Shown in pieces: positions 23,590-31,286 of a stretch of DNA of 33,110 nucleotides. Positions within the stretch are counted from its first letter, which is position 1. Each line of letters starts with the position of its first letter. Source of the stretch: an uncultured Sphingomonas sp. (lineage in GTDB: Bacteria; Pseudomonadota; Alphaproteobacteria; Sphingomonadales; Sphingomonadaceae); NCBI GenBank assembly GCA_913776045.1, contig CAJYOI010000052.1, forward strand, positions 1 to 33,110. Reading direction: 5' to 3'. The notes beneath the pieces were generated by a model. That model searched no databases. It had not been told where the DNA came from and saw nothing but the letters and a program-made list of their open reading frames with translations. The translations under genes were made by a program, and so were the position numbers.

Positions 23590-25506
23590 CTAGCGGGCGT
23601 GATAAAAGTCATACACCTGTTGGGCTACGGCCGCCGAAACCCCCGGCGCCTTCTGCAAGTCCGCCAGAGACGCATTGCGCACCGCCCGGCCGGTGCCGAA
23701 GTGCATCAGCAACGCCTTCTTGCGCGCCGGGCCGATGCCCGGAACCTCGTCCAGCGGACTCGCGCCGATCGCCTTCGCCCGCTTCGCCCGGTGCGCGCCG
23801 ATCGCGAAGCGGTGAACTTCGTCGCGCAGGCGCTGGAGGTAAAACAGCAACGGCGAGTTGACAGGCAGGGTCAGTTCGCGGCCGTCCATCAGGTGGAAGA
23901 CCTCGCGCCCCTCGCGGCCGTGGTGGGGGCCCTTGGCGACTCCGACGAGCACCACGTCCTCGATGCCGAGGTCCTCCAGCACCGCCTTCGCCGCGTTCAG
24001 CTGACCACGGCCGCCGTCGAGCAGCACGAGATCGGGCCATTCGCCGCTGTCGCGGTCGGGGTTTTCCTCCAGCGCGCGGGCGAAGCGGCGGGTCAGCACC
24101 TCGCGCATCATCGCGTAATCGTCGTCGGTCGCGGCCTGTTTGATGTTGAACTTGCGATACTGACCCTTGCGAAAGCCCTCCGGCCCCGCGACGACCATCG
24201 CGCCCAGCGCATTGGTGCCCTGGATGTGGCTGTTGTCGTAGACCTCGATCCGGTCGGGTGGCTCGGGCAGTTCGAACAGTTCGGCGAGCTCGCGGTTGAG
24301 GCGGGCCTGGGTGGTGCTTTCGGCGAGACGCCGTTCGAGCGCCTCGCGAGCGTTGCGCTGCGCCTGCTCCATGAGCCGCTTGCGCGTACCCCGCTGCGGC
24401 ACCGACAACGCGACCTTGTAGCCCGCCGCCTCGCCCAGCGCCTGGGCGAGCAGTTCGCCCTCCGGCAGCTCGCGATCGAGCAGGATCGATCGCGCGGGCG
24501 GCACGTCTTCATAGAATTGGGCGAGGAACTGGGTCAGCACTTCCTCCTCCGCCACCTCGCCGGTGTGCGCGGGGAAGAAGCTGCGGTGGCCCCAATTCTG
24601 CCCGCCGCGGATGAAGAAGGCCTGGATGCCCATCACGCCTTCGTGGCACGCGAGCGCAAAGATGTCGGCGTCGCCAACCCCTTCGGCATTGATGAACTGC
24701 GTCCCCTGGATGAAGGTGAGCGCCTTCAGCCGGTCGCGCAGGATCGCGGCCAGTTCGAAGTCCATGTTTTCCGCCGCCGCGGTCATCTGCGCGCCGAGCT
24801 TGGCCTGGACGTCGGTCGCCTTGCCGGCGAGGAATTTCTTCGAATCCTCGACCAGCTCGGCATAGCCCGCCTTGTCGATGCGCCCGACGCACGGCGCCGA
24901 GCAGCGCTTGATCTGGTAGAGCAGGCACGGCCGGTCGCGGGTCTTGAAGAAACCGTCGGTGCAGCTGCGGAGCAGGAACAGCTTCTGCAACGCGTTCAGC
25001 GTGTTGTTGACGCTGCCGGCGCTGGCGAACGGGCCGTAGTAATTGCCCTTTGCGCGCCTGGCGCCGCGGTGTTTCTGGATGCGCGGAAAATCGTGATCGG
25101 CGCGCAGCAGGATGAACGGGAACGACTTATCGTCGCGTAGCAGGACGTTGTACGGCGGGCGATAGCGTTTGATGAGCTGCGCTTCGAGCAGCAGCGCTTC
25201 GGCCTCGTTATTGGTCGTGACGATCGTCATCGACCGCGTTTGCGCGACCATGCGCTGCAACCGCTTCGTCAGGCGCGCGACCTGGGTGTAGTTGGTGACG
25301 CGGTTCTTCAGCGCGCGGGCCTTGCCGACGTACAGCACCTCGCCCTTGGCATCGTGCATCCGGTACACACCGGGGCGCACCGGCAGTGTCTGGACGACGT
25401 TGCGGATCGCCGCCACGCCCGCTTCGATGTCGGGCGCGTCGCTGCCGCGGACGGTGTAGGTGGCGGCTTCCTCGTTGAACCGGTTGGGGCTGGCGGGGTC
25501 GTTCAC
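23590..25506 (-). CDS. uvrC: Excinuclease ABC subunit C
   Basis: Makes both incisions in nucleotide excision repair after UvrAB damage recognition. The 638 residues contain the GIY-YIG nuclease (GVYRMHDAKGEVLYVGKARALKNRVTNY split by the Tyr/Arg active residues), the UVR UvrB-binding motif (NMDFELAAILRDRLKAL), the RNase H-like second nuclease (EVYDNSHIQGTNALGAMVV and VLLDGGRGQLNAAKAVL) and a C-terminal helix-hairpin-helix pair (LDEVPGIGPARKKALL; LQKAPGVSAAVAQQVY). The GTG at 25506 is the only sensible start. It is divergent from the antiporter across 135 bases. Domain order and length are normal. Confidence 0.97.
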   Translation of the reverse strand: MNDPASPNRFNEEAATYTVRGSDAPDIEAGVAAIRNVVQTLPVRPGVYRMHDAKGEVLYVGKARALKNRVTNYTQVARLTKRLQRMVAQTRSMTIVTTNNEAEALLLEAQLIKRYRPPYNVLLRDDKSFPFILLRADHDFPRIQKHRGARRAKGNYYGPFASAGSVNNTLNALQKLFLLRSCTDGFFKTRDRPCLLYQIKRCSAPCVGRIDKAGYAELVEDSKKFLAGKATDVQAKLGAQMTAAAENMDFELAAILRDRLKALTFIQGTQFINAEGVGDADIFALACHEGVMGIQAFFIRGGQNWGHRSFFPAHTGEVAEEEVLTQFLAQFYEDVPPARSILLDRELPEGELLAQALGEAAGYKVALSVPQRGTRKRLMEQAQRNAREALERRLAESTTQARLNRELAELFELPEPPDRIEVYDNSHIQGTNALGAMVVAGPEGFRKGQYRKFNIKQAATDDDYAMMREVLTRRFARALEENPDRDSGEWPDLVLLDGGRGQLNAAKAVLEDLGIEDVVLVGVAKGPHHGREGREVFHLMDGRELTLPVNSPLLFYLQRLRDEVHRFAIGAHRAKRAKAIGASPLDEVPGIGPARKKALLMHFGTGRAVRNASLADLQKAPGVSAAVAQQVYDFYHAR

Positions 25507-25641
25507 GGGTGCCGACTTAGGAATCCGGGCGTGTCAGGGCAATGCGGTGCGTCGACGCACCCAATTGTTACGCCCGTGCATCCAATCCGGGGCCGCGCCG
25601 TTCGTGACGCTGACGACTCCCGTAAGATCGAGGCGGCAGGG

Positions 25642-27198
25642 ATGCATATTTTCGAGATGCTGCTGCTGCTGATCGCCGCGGCGATGGCGCTGACGGTGCT
25701 GGCACGGCGGATTGAAATCCCTTCGGCGGTGCTGCTGGTGCTTGGCGGCATGGTGCTGGCGTTCGTGCCCAGACTGCCCCACGTCAACCTGCAGCCCGAA
25801 CTGGCGCTGGCGCTGTTCCTGCCGCCGCTGCTGCAGGCGAGCGCGCTCCGAACCGACTGGGGGCTGTTCCGGTCGAACATCGTGTTCATCGCGCTGATGG
25901 CGTTCGGCGCGGTGCTGTTCACCGCGGGCATCGTGGCAGTAACGGCACGAACCCTGATCCCCGGCATGGGCTGGCCCGCCGCGATCGCGCTGGGGGCGAT
26001 CGTCGCGCCGCCCGACGCGGTGGCGGCGACATCGGTGCTCAAGCGCTTCAAGCTGCCCAAGCGGATCGTCGCGGTGCTGGAGGGGGAAAGCCTGATCAAC
26101 GACGCCTCGGCGCTGGTGCTCTACAAGCTGGCGATCAGCGCCGCGCTGATCGGCGCGGTCGACACGGGCGAAGTGCTGTCGTCTTTCACCGTCACGGCGC
26201 TGATCGGGGTCGTCGTCGGACTGGCCGCGGGCTTCATCGCCAACTGGCTGATGCTGCGGCTCAAGGACCATTTCCTTGAAATCCTGGCGTCGTTTCTGGC
26301 CGGGTTCATCGCCTATCTGGCCGCCGAATGGGTCGACGGATCGGGCGTGCTGGCCGCGGTCGCGTGCGGCGGGATGATCGGGCGTGCGCAACTGAAGCTC
26401 GCCGCGCGGACGCGGTTGCAGTCGCACAGCGCGTGGGAGCTGGTCGAATTCATCCTGGCCAGCCTGGTGTTCCTGCTGGTCGGGCTGCAGCTGCGCGACA
26501 TCCTGACGCGGCTGGTCGAGTACGACCAAAGCCACCTGCTCGTGCTGGGCGCGGCGCTGTCGCTGGTGCTGATCGTGTCGCGGTTCGCCTGGGTGTTCAT
26601 CACCTTCTACCCCGCCGCCGCCATCGCGTCGGTGCTGCACGGGGGCAAGTTCACGCCGCCACTCAGCTATCCGACGATCATATCGTGGGCTGGGATGCGC
26701 GGCGTGGTCAGCCTGGCCGCGGCGCTGGCGCTGCCGGCCAATTTCCCGCAGCGCGATATCATCGTGTTCCTCGCGTTCTGCGCGATCTTTTCGACCCTGG
26801 TCGTCCAGGGCACGTCGCTGAAGCTGCTGATCCGCTGGTTCGACCTGCGCGATCCCGACATCGAAACGGTCAATCCTGCGACCGTCCAGGCACGCGAGAC
26901 GGTGGCGGCGGCGGTGGCCGGCGTTCTGCCCGGGAGCGGACGCTCTGCGAGCGAGCTGATCCACGAATTCCAGGCCCAGCGCCAGGCCGCGGTCGAGGGC
27001 CACGGCGGGTTCCGCCACAGCCGGCTGGAAGCGATCCTGCGCCAGAAGCTGGCCGTGATCGCAGATGCCCGCGCTGAATTGCGCGAATTGCGCGACGACG
27101 TCGATGCCGAGACGATCATGACGCTGACCCAGCAGCTCGATCTGGAAGAGGAGCAGATCCGGCTGGCGATCGACGAGGCGAACCCGCTCGCGACCTAG
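25642..27198 (+). CDS. CPA1-type Na+/H+ antiporter
   Basis: 518 residues, about twelve helices in the first 410, then a cytoplasmic tail of about 105 residues with Glu/Arg-rich coiled-coil character (ARAELRELRDDVDAET; LDLEEEQIRLAIDEAN). The ion-binding helices are plain: GAIVAPPDAVAATSVLKR and EGESLINDASALVLYK with the Asn-Asp pair of electroneutral CPA1 exchangers, and SWAGMRGVVSLAAALALP late in the core. It exchanges Na+ (or K+) for protons to control cytoplasmic pH and salt. ATG 25642 follows GAGGCGGCAGGG. It is divergent from uvrC and followed by small genes. Confidence 0.92.
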   Translation: MHIFEMLLLLIAAAMALTVLARRIEIPSAVLLVLGGMVLAFVPRLPHVNLQPELALALFLPPLLQASALRTDWGLFRSNIVFIALMAFGAVLFTAGIVAVTARTLIPGMGWPAAIALGAIVAPPDAVAATSVLKRFKLPKRIVAVLEGESLINDASALVLYKLAISAALIGAVDTGEVLSSFTVTALIGVVVGLAAGFIANWLMLRLKDHFLEILASFLAGFIAYLAAEWVDGSGVLAAVACGGMIGRAQLKLAARTRLQSHSAWELVEFILASLVFLLVGLQLRDILTRLVEYDQSHLLVLGAALSLVLIVSRFAWVFITFYPAAAIASVLHGGKFTPPLSYPTIISWAGMRGVVSLAAALALPANFPQRDIIVFLAFCAIFSTLVVQGTSLKLLIRWFDLRDPDIETVNPATVQARETVAAAVAGVLPGSGRSASELIHEFQAQRQAAVEGHGGFRHSRLEAILRQKLAVIADARAELRELRDDVDAETIMTLTQQLDLEEEQIRLAIDEANPLAT

Positions 27199-27284
27199 CC
27201 CGCGCACCCGCTTACCTGGTCCTTTTGCACCATATCGCACGGGTCGATCGCCCTCTACGCCTTGGAGCATAAAGGGAGACGGAG

Positions 27285-27449
27285 ATGGTCGCGACACCGG
27301 CGGACGAGCACGCCTATCTGCTCAAGCGCAGTGCTGACCACCGTGCGCTGGCCGACCGCGCGGCGTTGTCGACGTCGCGGATGCTGCACGAACGGTTCGC
27401 CGCGGTCTATGCCCGGCGCGCCGCCGAGCTTCGGGTAGAAGAGGACTAG
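27285..27449 (+). CDS. short conserved-looking helical protein
   Basis: 54 residues, strongly helical and charged: MVATPADEHAYLLKRSADHRA then LADRAALSTSRMLHERFAAVYARRAAELRVEED. Ribosome site GGGAGACGGAG lies directly before ATG 27285. Third codon positions are rich in G/C along the whole length, as in its neighbours. Small proteins of this pattern (YLLKRaxDHxALA... RFAxxYxxRA) are common in sphingomonads, but the function is unknown. There is no signal peptide or membrane helix. It is the last gene before the stress cluster and precedes the EcfG-like promoter at 27471. Confidence 0.7.
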   Translation: MVATPADEHAYLLKRSADHRALADRAALSTSRMLHERFAAVYARRAAELRVEED

Positions 27450-27470
27450 TCCCCCACCCCAAAGATACCA

Positions 27471-27496
27471 GGAACACCGACGTCTAACGGAAGTTA
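27471..27496 (+). promoter_or_regulatory. EcfG-like (general stress sigma factor) promoter at the head of the stress cluster
   Basis: GGAAC (27471-27475), 16 bases, AGTTA (27492-27496); the same layout and the same -10 form as the site at 6917. It lies 50 bases before the lipoprotein gene and could drive the whole run to the terminator at 31121. It matches the GGAAC-N16/17-CGTT target of alphaproteobacterial EcfG except for the first base of the -10 box. Confidence 0.6.
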
Positions 27497-27545
27497 ATGC
27501 CGCCTGACCGGATGCGTTGTGCATCCGTTCGACGGAGACGTCGGC

Positions 27546-27866
27546 GTGAAGATGATCGCTATCGCGTGTATCGCCGGGCTGGTCGTGACTGCCTGTGCCG
27601 CACCCGCCACGCGGATCGCGACGGGCCTGGAACGCTATGGCCTGGATGCGGAGCGGTCGACGTGCGTCGGCACGCGGCTGCAGAACGACCTGTCGCTCGG
27701 CCAGCTGCAACAGCTGGGCAAGGCGGCAGCGGCGTACCGCAAGAACGACACCGATCCGACGCGACTGACGATCAGCGACCTGCTGCGCGTCGCGGGCGAG
27801 ATTCGCGATCCCAAGATCGCGCTGGCGGTCGGCAAAGCCGCCGCGGGCTGCGGCGTGCTGCCTTGA
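27546..27866 (+). CDS. small lipoprotein, unknown function
   Basis: 106 residues. The signal peptide ends in a lipobox (VVTAC), so Cys becomes lipidated and the protein is anchored to the inner or outer membrane. The mature part has TGLERYGLDAERSTCVGTRLQNDLSLGQLQQLGKAAAAY, TISDLLRVAGEIRDPK and a Cys-Gly at the end (AAAGCGVLP); Cys in STCVG and near the C-terminus may form a disulfide. GTG 27546 has GGAGA about eight bases upstream; an in-frame ATG at 27552 is the alternative. It is first in the EcfG-like promoter's reach and lies 43 bases before the CsbD-like gene. Confidence 0.78.
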   Translation: MKMIAIACIAGLVVTACAAPATRIATGLERYGLDAERSTCVGTRLQNDLSLGQLQQLGKAAAAYRKNDTDPTRLTISDLLRVAGEIRDPKIALAVGKAAAGCGVLP

Positions 27867-27909
27867 GCGTCTCCGCCCCCCCCAAATTCACGACAATAGG
27901 AGGTTCGTC

Positions 27910-28281
27910 ATGAACAAGCATGAAGTGCACGGTGGCGCCCGCTATGTCGGCGGCAAGATCGAAAAGGCGGTCGGCGATGCCGTCGACAGCCGCGACTGGC
28001 AGGTGGACGGGGTCGTCGACCAGGTCGCCGGCGCCGGCGAAAACATGTTCGGCCGCGCGCAGTCGGTCGCCGAGGACGTCGCCGACGCGACGCCGGGCCT
28101 GATCGACCACGCTCGAGATAAGCTCAGCGACGCCGCCGACCGCGCCACCGATGCCGCGCGCCGCGGTGCCCGCTCGGCAGCCGACCTTGCCAAACAAAGC
28201 GACGATCGCCTGTTCTGGGCGGCGGGCGCGCTGATCGGCGGCTATGCGCTCGGCTGGCTGATCCACGGTCGTCGCGACTGA
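27910..28281 (+). CDS. CsbD-like stress protein with C-terminal membrane helix
   Basis: 123 residues. The N-terminal part follows the CsbD pattern (MNKHEVHGGARYVGGKIEKAVGD, then WQVDGVVDQVAGAGENMFGRAQ), a small helical domain found in stress-response genes. A Ala/Asp/Arg-rich amphipathic middle (about 55-95) and a final hydrophobic helix with LFWAAGALIGGYALGWLI (about 101-118) suggest membrane attachment. The exact function of CsbD-like proteins is not known. AGGAGG seven bases before ATG 27910 is a strong ribosome site. Eleven bases separate it from the PAS-LuxR gene. Confidence 0.85.
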   Translation: MNKHEVHGGARYVGGKIEKAVGDAVDSRDWQVDGVVDQVAGAGENMFGRAQSVAEDVADATPGLIDHARDKLSDAADRATDAARRGARSAADLAKQSDDRLFWAAGALIGGYALGWLIHGRRD

Positions 28282-28292
28282 GCCTTCGCCGC

Positions 28293-29819
28293 GTGTCGAC
28301 CGCCCCTGCCCCGTCGTCGCTGAAGACCCTGCGCGAGACCACCGACCTGCGGCACCTGCAGCAGATCGTCGGTGGTCTCGACGAAGGCGTCGTGCTGATC
28401 GACCCGGACGAAAGCCTGCTGTGGGCCAATAAGGCCGCGCTCGCGATGCACGGCGTCGAGCGGCTGGAGGATCTGGGGCGGACGGTCGACGACTATCGCG
28501 CGCGATTCCAGCTGCGGTACCGCAACAACCACCGGCTGGACGCGGACGACTATCCGATCGGCCGCGTGGTGGCGGGCGAATCCTTTTCCGAAGTCGTGGT
28601 CGAAGTGACCGTGGCCGGCGAGGACGATCCGCGCTGGGTCCATCAGGTTCGCAGCCTGGTGCTGAACGACGAGGACGACGGCGAGCCCGCCTGCGTCGTG
28701 CTGATCATCCAGGACGTAACCGCGCGCTACCAAGCCGAAGACCGGTTCGAACAGTCGTTCAACGCCAACCCCGCGCCCGCGGTCATCTGCCGCCTGTCCG
28801 ACCTGCGCTTCGTCAAGGTCAATCAGGGGTTCCTGGAAATGACCGGCCACGGCAAGGATCAGGTGCTGTGCAAGACCGTCTACGACATCGACGTCCTGCG
28901 CAACGCCGAACGCCGTGATCTGGCGAAGGAACGGCTGGCCGAGGGACGCACCATCCCGCAGATGGAGGCCGAGCTGGAACTGCCCGGCGGCGGCACCAAG
29001 CTGGTGATCGTCGCCGGCCAGCCGATCGACATGGGCGACGAGCCCTGCATCCTCTTCACCTTCGCCGACCTGGAACCGCGGCGAAAGGCGGAGGCGGCGC
29101 TGCGCCATAGCGAGGAACGCTTCACCCGCACGTTCCAGATGGCGCCGGTGCCGATGGCGATCGGCGCGCGCGACGGCCATCTGCTGTGCGAGGTCAACGC
29201 CAGTTTCACCGAACTGACGGGCTATGCCTCGCAGGAAATCATCGGCCGGTCGCTCGCCGATGTCGGCCTGTGGTCGAGCGATGCCGCGCGCAATGAGATC
29301 GAAGCCGCGATCGAGGCGGGGCGCGATCTGCGCGGGCATGAGGCGGGTATCCTGCTGAAGGACGGCGGGAAGATCGACAGTCTGGTGTCGACCGAAGTCA
29401 TTCATCTGGACGACGACGCCTGCGTGCTCTGGGCGTTCCAGGACATCACCCGGCGCAAGGCGACCGAGCTGGAGCTGGTCGAGGCGATCGAGGCGGTGAT
29501 GAAGGACACTAGCTGGTTCAGCCGGTCGATCATGGACAAGCTGGCCCGGCTGCGCGCGCCGCAGCCCGACGAGACGGGGGTCGGCCTGAACGACCTGACG
29601 CCGCGCGAACGCGAAGTGCTGGCGCTGATCTGCCGCGGGCTGGACGACAAGAGCATCGCCCGCGCGCTGAACGTATCGGGCAATACCGTGCGCAACCATG
29701 TCGCGCGCATCTACGGCAAGATCGGCGTGCATCGGCGCACCGCCGCGGCGGCGTGGGCCCGCGCGCGCGGGTTCGACAGCGATGCGGTGGCGATCGGCCA
29801 GCGGGAGCGTGCCGAATGA
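28293..29819 (+). CDS. three-PAS-domain LuxR-type regulator
   Basis: 508 residues: PAS1 (about 20-145), PAS2 (150-262), PAS3 (272-390) and a LuxR-type helix-turn-helix (433-492) with LTPREREVLALICRGLDDKSIARALNVSGNTVRNHVARIYGKIGVHRR split as usual. It has no response-regulator receiver domain, so the PAS domains are the sensors; none shows the Cys motif of flavin LOV domains. It should bind DNA and sense a cytoplasmic signal such as redox or a small ligand. The GTG at 28293 is the first usable start and lacks a strong ribosome site. It is coupled to the next gene by an ATGA overlap and probably belongs to the stress cluster. Confidence 0.9.
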   Translation: MSTAPAPSSLKTLRETTDLRHLQQIVGGLDEGVVLIDPDESLLWANKAALAMHGVERLEDLGRTVDDYRARFQLRYRNNHRLDADDYPIGRVVAGESFSEVVVEVTVAGEDDPRWVHQVRSLVLNDEDDGEPACVVLIIQDVTARYQAEDRFEQSFNANPAPAVICRLSDLRFVKVNQGFLEMTGHGKDQVLCKTVYDIDVLRNAERRDLAKERLAEGRTIPQMEAELELPGGGTKLVIVAGQPIDMGDEPCILFTFADLEPRRKAEAALRHSEERFTRTFQMAPVPMAIGARDGHLLCEVNASFTELTGYASQEIIGRSLADVGLWSSDAARNEIEAAIEAGRDLRGHEAGILLKDGGKIDSLVSTEVIHLDDDACVLWAFQDITRRKATELELVEAIEAVMKDTSWFSRSIMDKLARLRAPQPDETGVGLNDLTPREREVLALICRGLDDKSIARALNVSGNTVRNHVARIYGKIGVHRRTAAAAWARARGFDSDAVAIGQRERAE

Positions 29820-30007
29820 CCAAGACCACACCCACTTCCTCGCCACCGGCTTCGCCGGCGACGCGGCACGCCAAGGGGGCGGCCCGCGAAACCATAGGCA
29901 AGCTGATCGGCGACGATGCCGCGGTCCGAAAGGGCCGTGAGGAACAGCGTCGCGCCCGCGCCAAGGACGCGCCGGCCGGCGATACCGACCAACAGGAACA
30001 GGAGTAA
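29816..30007 (+). CDS. short CsbD-like protein
   Basis: 63 residues. After a Thr/Ser/Pro-rich start comes KGAARETIGKLIGDDAAVRKG, which follows the pattern of CsbD domains (KGxxKExxGKxxGDxxxxxxG), then a charged EEQRRARAKDAPAGDTDQQEQE tail. No membrane helix or signal is present, so it is cytoplasmic. ATG 29816 overlaps the PAS-LuxR stop (ATGA) and has GGGAG before it. A second CsbD-like gene in one cluster, separated by a sensor-regulator, is notable; the match is to a short motif, so the family call is moderate. Confidence 0.7.
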   Translation: MTKTTPTSSPPASPATRHAKGAARETIGKLIGDDAAVRKGREEQRRARAKDAPAGDTDQQEQE

Positions 30008-30013
30008 GCGTTA

Positions 30014-30889
30014 GTGGCAACTCAGGTAGCAGGCGGCGCAATGCCGTATGAAACGGTCGCGCAGCCGACCCGGCGCGTGTCATGGGGCGCGATCTTCGCC
30101 GGTGTGGTGATCGCAGTCGCGGTGCAGCTGCTGCTCGGCATCCTCGGCACCGGCATCGGCCTGTCGATGGTCGATCCGACCGACGGCACGACGCCGGGCG
30201 CGACGGGCTTCGGCATCGGCGCGGGGCTCTACTGGCTGGTGACGACCGTCGTCGCGCTGGGTGCCGGCGGTTATGCCGCGGCGCGCGTGTCGGGCGTGAC
30301 CGAGAAGTTCGACGCCCTGCTCCACGGCTTGGTCGTGTGGGGCGTCACGCTGATCCTGACGCTCTATCTGCTGACCTCGGCGGTCGGCGGAATCATCGGC
30401 GGCGCGTTCCGCACCGTCGGCACGGTCGCGACAGCCGCAGGTGCGACGGTCGGCGCCGCCGCCCCGCAGGTCGCCCAAGCCTCGGGCGTCAGCGCCACCG
30501 ATGTGCGCCAGGAAGCCGCGAAGTATCTGTCGGACGCCCCGTCCGATCCGGCGCAGATGACGGCCGAACAGGCGCAGGCCGAGATCGCGCGTGAGCTGCC
30601 CGCCCTCGCCCGCGGCGGCGCCGACGGTCAGCGTGCCGAGAGCCGCATCGTCGACATCGTGGCTGCCCAGCGCAAGATCAGCCGCCCCGAGGCGCAGGCA
30701 CAGGTCAACCGCGCCAAGGCCGAGTTCGTCCAGACCAAGAACGATACGGTCGAGGGCGCGAAGAAGGCGACCGACGCCGTTGCCGGTGCCGCCGCCAGCA
30801 CGTCCTTCATCCTGGTCCTCGCGCTGCTTGCCGGCGCCGGGGCTGCCGCCTTCGGCGCAATGACGGCCGCGCGCCGCCGCCTGCGCTGA
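30014..30889 (+). CDS. membrane protein of the stress cluster
   Basis: 291 residues. Three to four N-terminal helices (WGAIFAGVVIAVAVQLLLGILGTGIGL; GLYWLVTTVVALGAGGYAAARV; GLVVWGVTLILTLYLLTSAVGGIIGGAF) are followed by a long Ala/Gln-rich helical region (about 145-255, with QVNRAKAEFVQTKNDTVEGAKKATDAV) and a final helix with FILVLALLAGAGAAAFGAM. Similar proteins are seen in alphaproteobacteria under loose names such as PhnA-like; no biochemical role is known. GTG 30014 follows GGAGT and the preceding stop by six bases, so it is in the operon. The helical middle may act in the cytoplasm or periplasm. Confidence 0.75.
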   Translation: MATQVAGGAMPYETVAQPTRRVSWGAIFAGVVIAVAVQLLLGILGTGIGLSMVDPTDGTTPGATGFGIGAGLYWLVTTVVALGAGGYAAARVSGVTEKFDALLHGLVVWGVTLILTLYLLTSAVGGIIGGAFRTVGTVATAAGATVGAAAPQVAQASGVSATDVRQEAAKYLSDAPSDPAQMTAEQAQAEIARELPALARGGADGQRAESRIVDIVAAQRKISRPEAQAQVNRAKAEFVQTKNDTVEGAKKATDAVAGAAASTSFILVLALLAGAGAAAFGAMTAARRRLR

Positions 30890-30954
30890 GTGTCCGCGGC
30901 GGGCCGGCGTATCGGGCCCGCCGCATCCCTTTTCACGACGAAGGAGATTTAGTC

Positions 30955-31095
30955 ATGAATCGCAAGATCGCCGTGGCGACCAGCCTCGCCATCCTGTTCG
31001 GCCTCAGCGCCTGCAACACCGTCAACGGCGCGGGCAAGGACCTGAAGTCCGCCGGCGACGCCATCTCGGGCGCGTCGGGCGAGACCAAGAAGTAA
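30955..31095 (+). CDS. entericidin-type small lipoprotein
   Basis: 46 residues with a lipoprotein signal (MNRKIAVATSLAILFGLSAC; lipobox LSAC) and the entericidin pattern NTVNGAGKDLKSAGDAISGASGETKK. Entericidins are tiny cell-envelope lipoproteins linked to stress and, in Escherichia coli, to a toxin-antidote pair; here only one member is present. AAGGAGA before ATG 30955 is a strong ribosome site. It is the last gene of the stress cluster, 65 bases after the membrane protein, and the terminator at 31121 follows. Confidence 0.88.
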   Translation: MNRKIAVATSLAILFGLSACNTVNGAGKDLKSAGDAISGASGETKK

Positions 31096-31120
31096 GCGGA
31101 CAATACCCGCCGATTACAGC

Positions 31121-31155
31121 AAGGGCGGCGGCGCGATATGTGCCGCCGCCCTTTT
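31121..31155 (+). terminator. strong Rho-independent terminator closing the stress cluster
   Basis: AAGGGCGGCGGC (31121-31132) pairs perfectly with GCCGCCGCCCTT (31142-31153) over a nine-base loop; TTTT overlaps its end (31152-31155). It lies 26 bases after the entericidin stop. No other comparable terminator lies between 27471 and here, in line with one long transcript. Confidence 0.9.
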
Positions 31156-31286
31156 GTCATTCCGGACGTGATCGGGGATGACGGCGAAAGGACACCGACA
31201 ACGCTCTTCCCTCCCGCGCGGTGGCGGGTTAAATACTCAGACAAATCCGGGCGCATCGACGCCGCCGGCGGATTTGCTGGGAGAGA

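Noticed and set aside
23599-25140. Long plus-strand open frame opposite uvrC
   Set aside because: No recognisable fold and unusual composition; UvrC on the other strand is unambiguous.
25534-27297. Long minus-strand open frame opposite the Na+/H+ antiporter
   Set aside because: Composition is Arg/Gln/His-rich without hydrophobic helices or motifs; a shadow of the antiporter gene.
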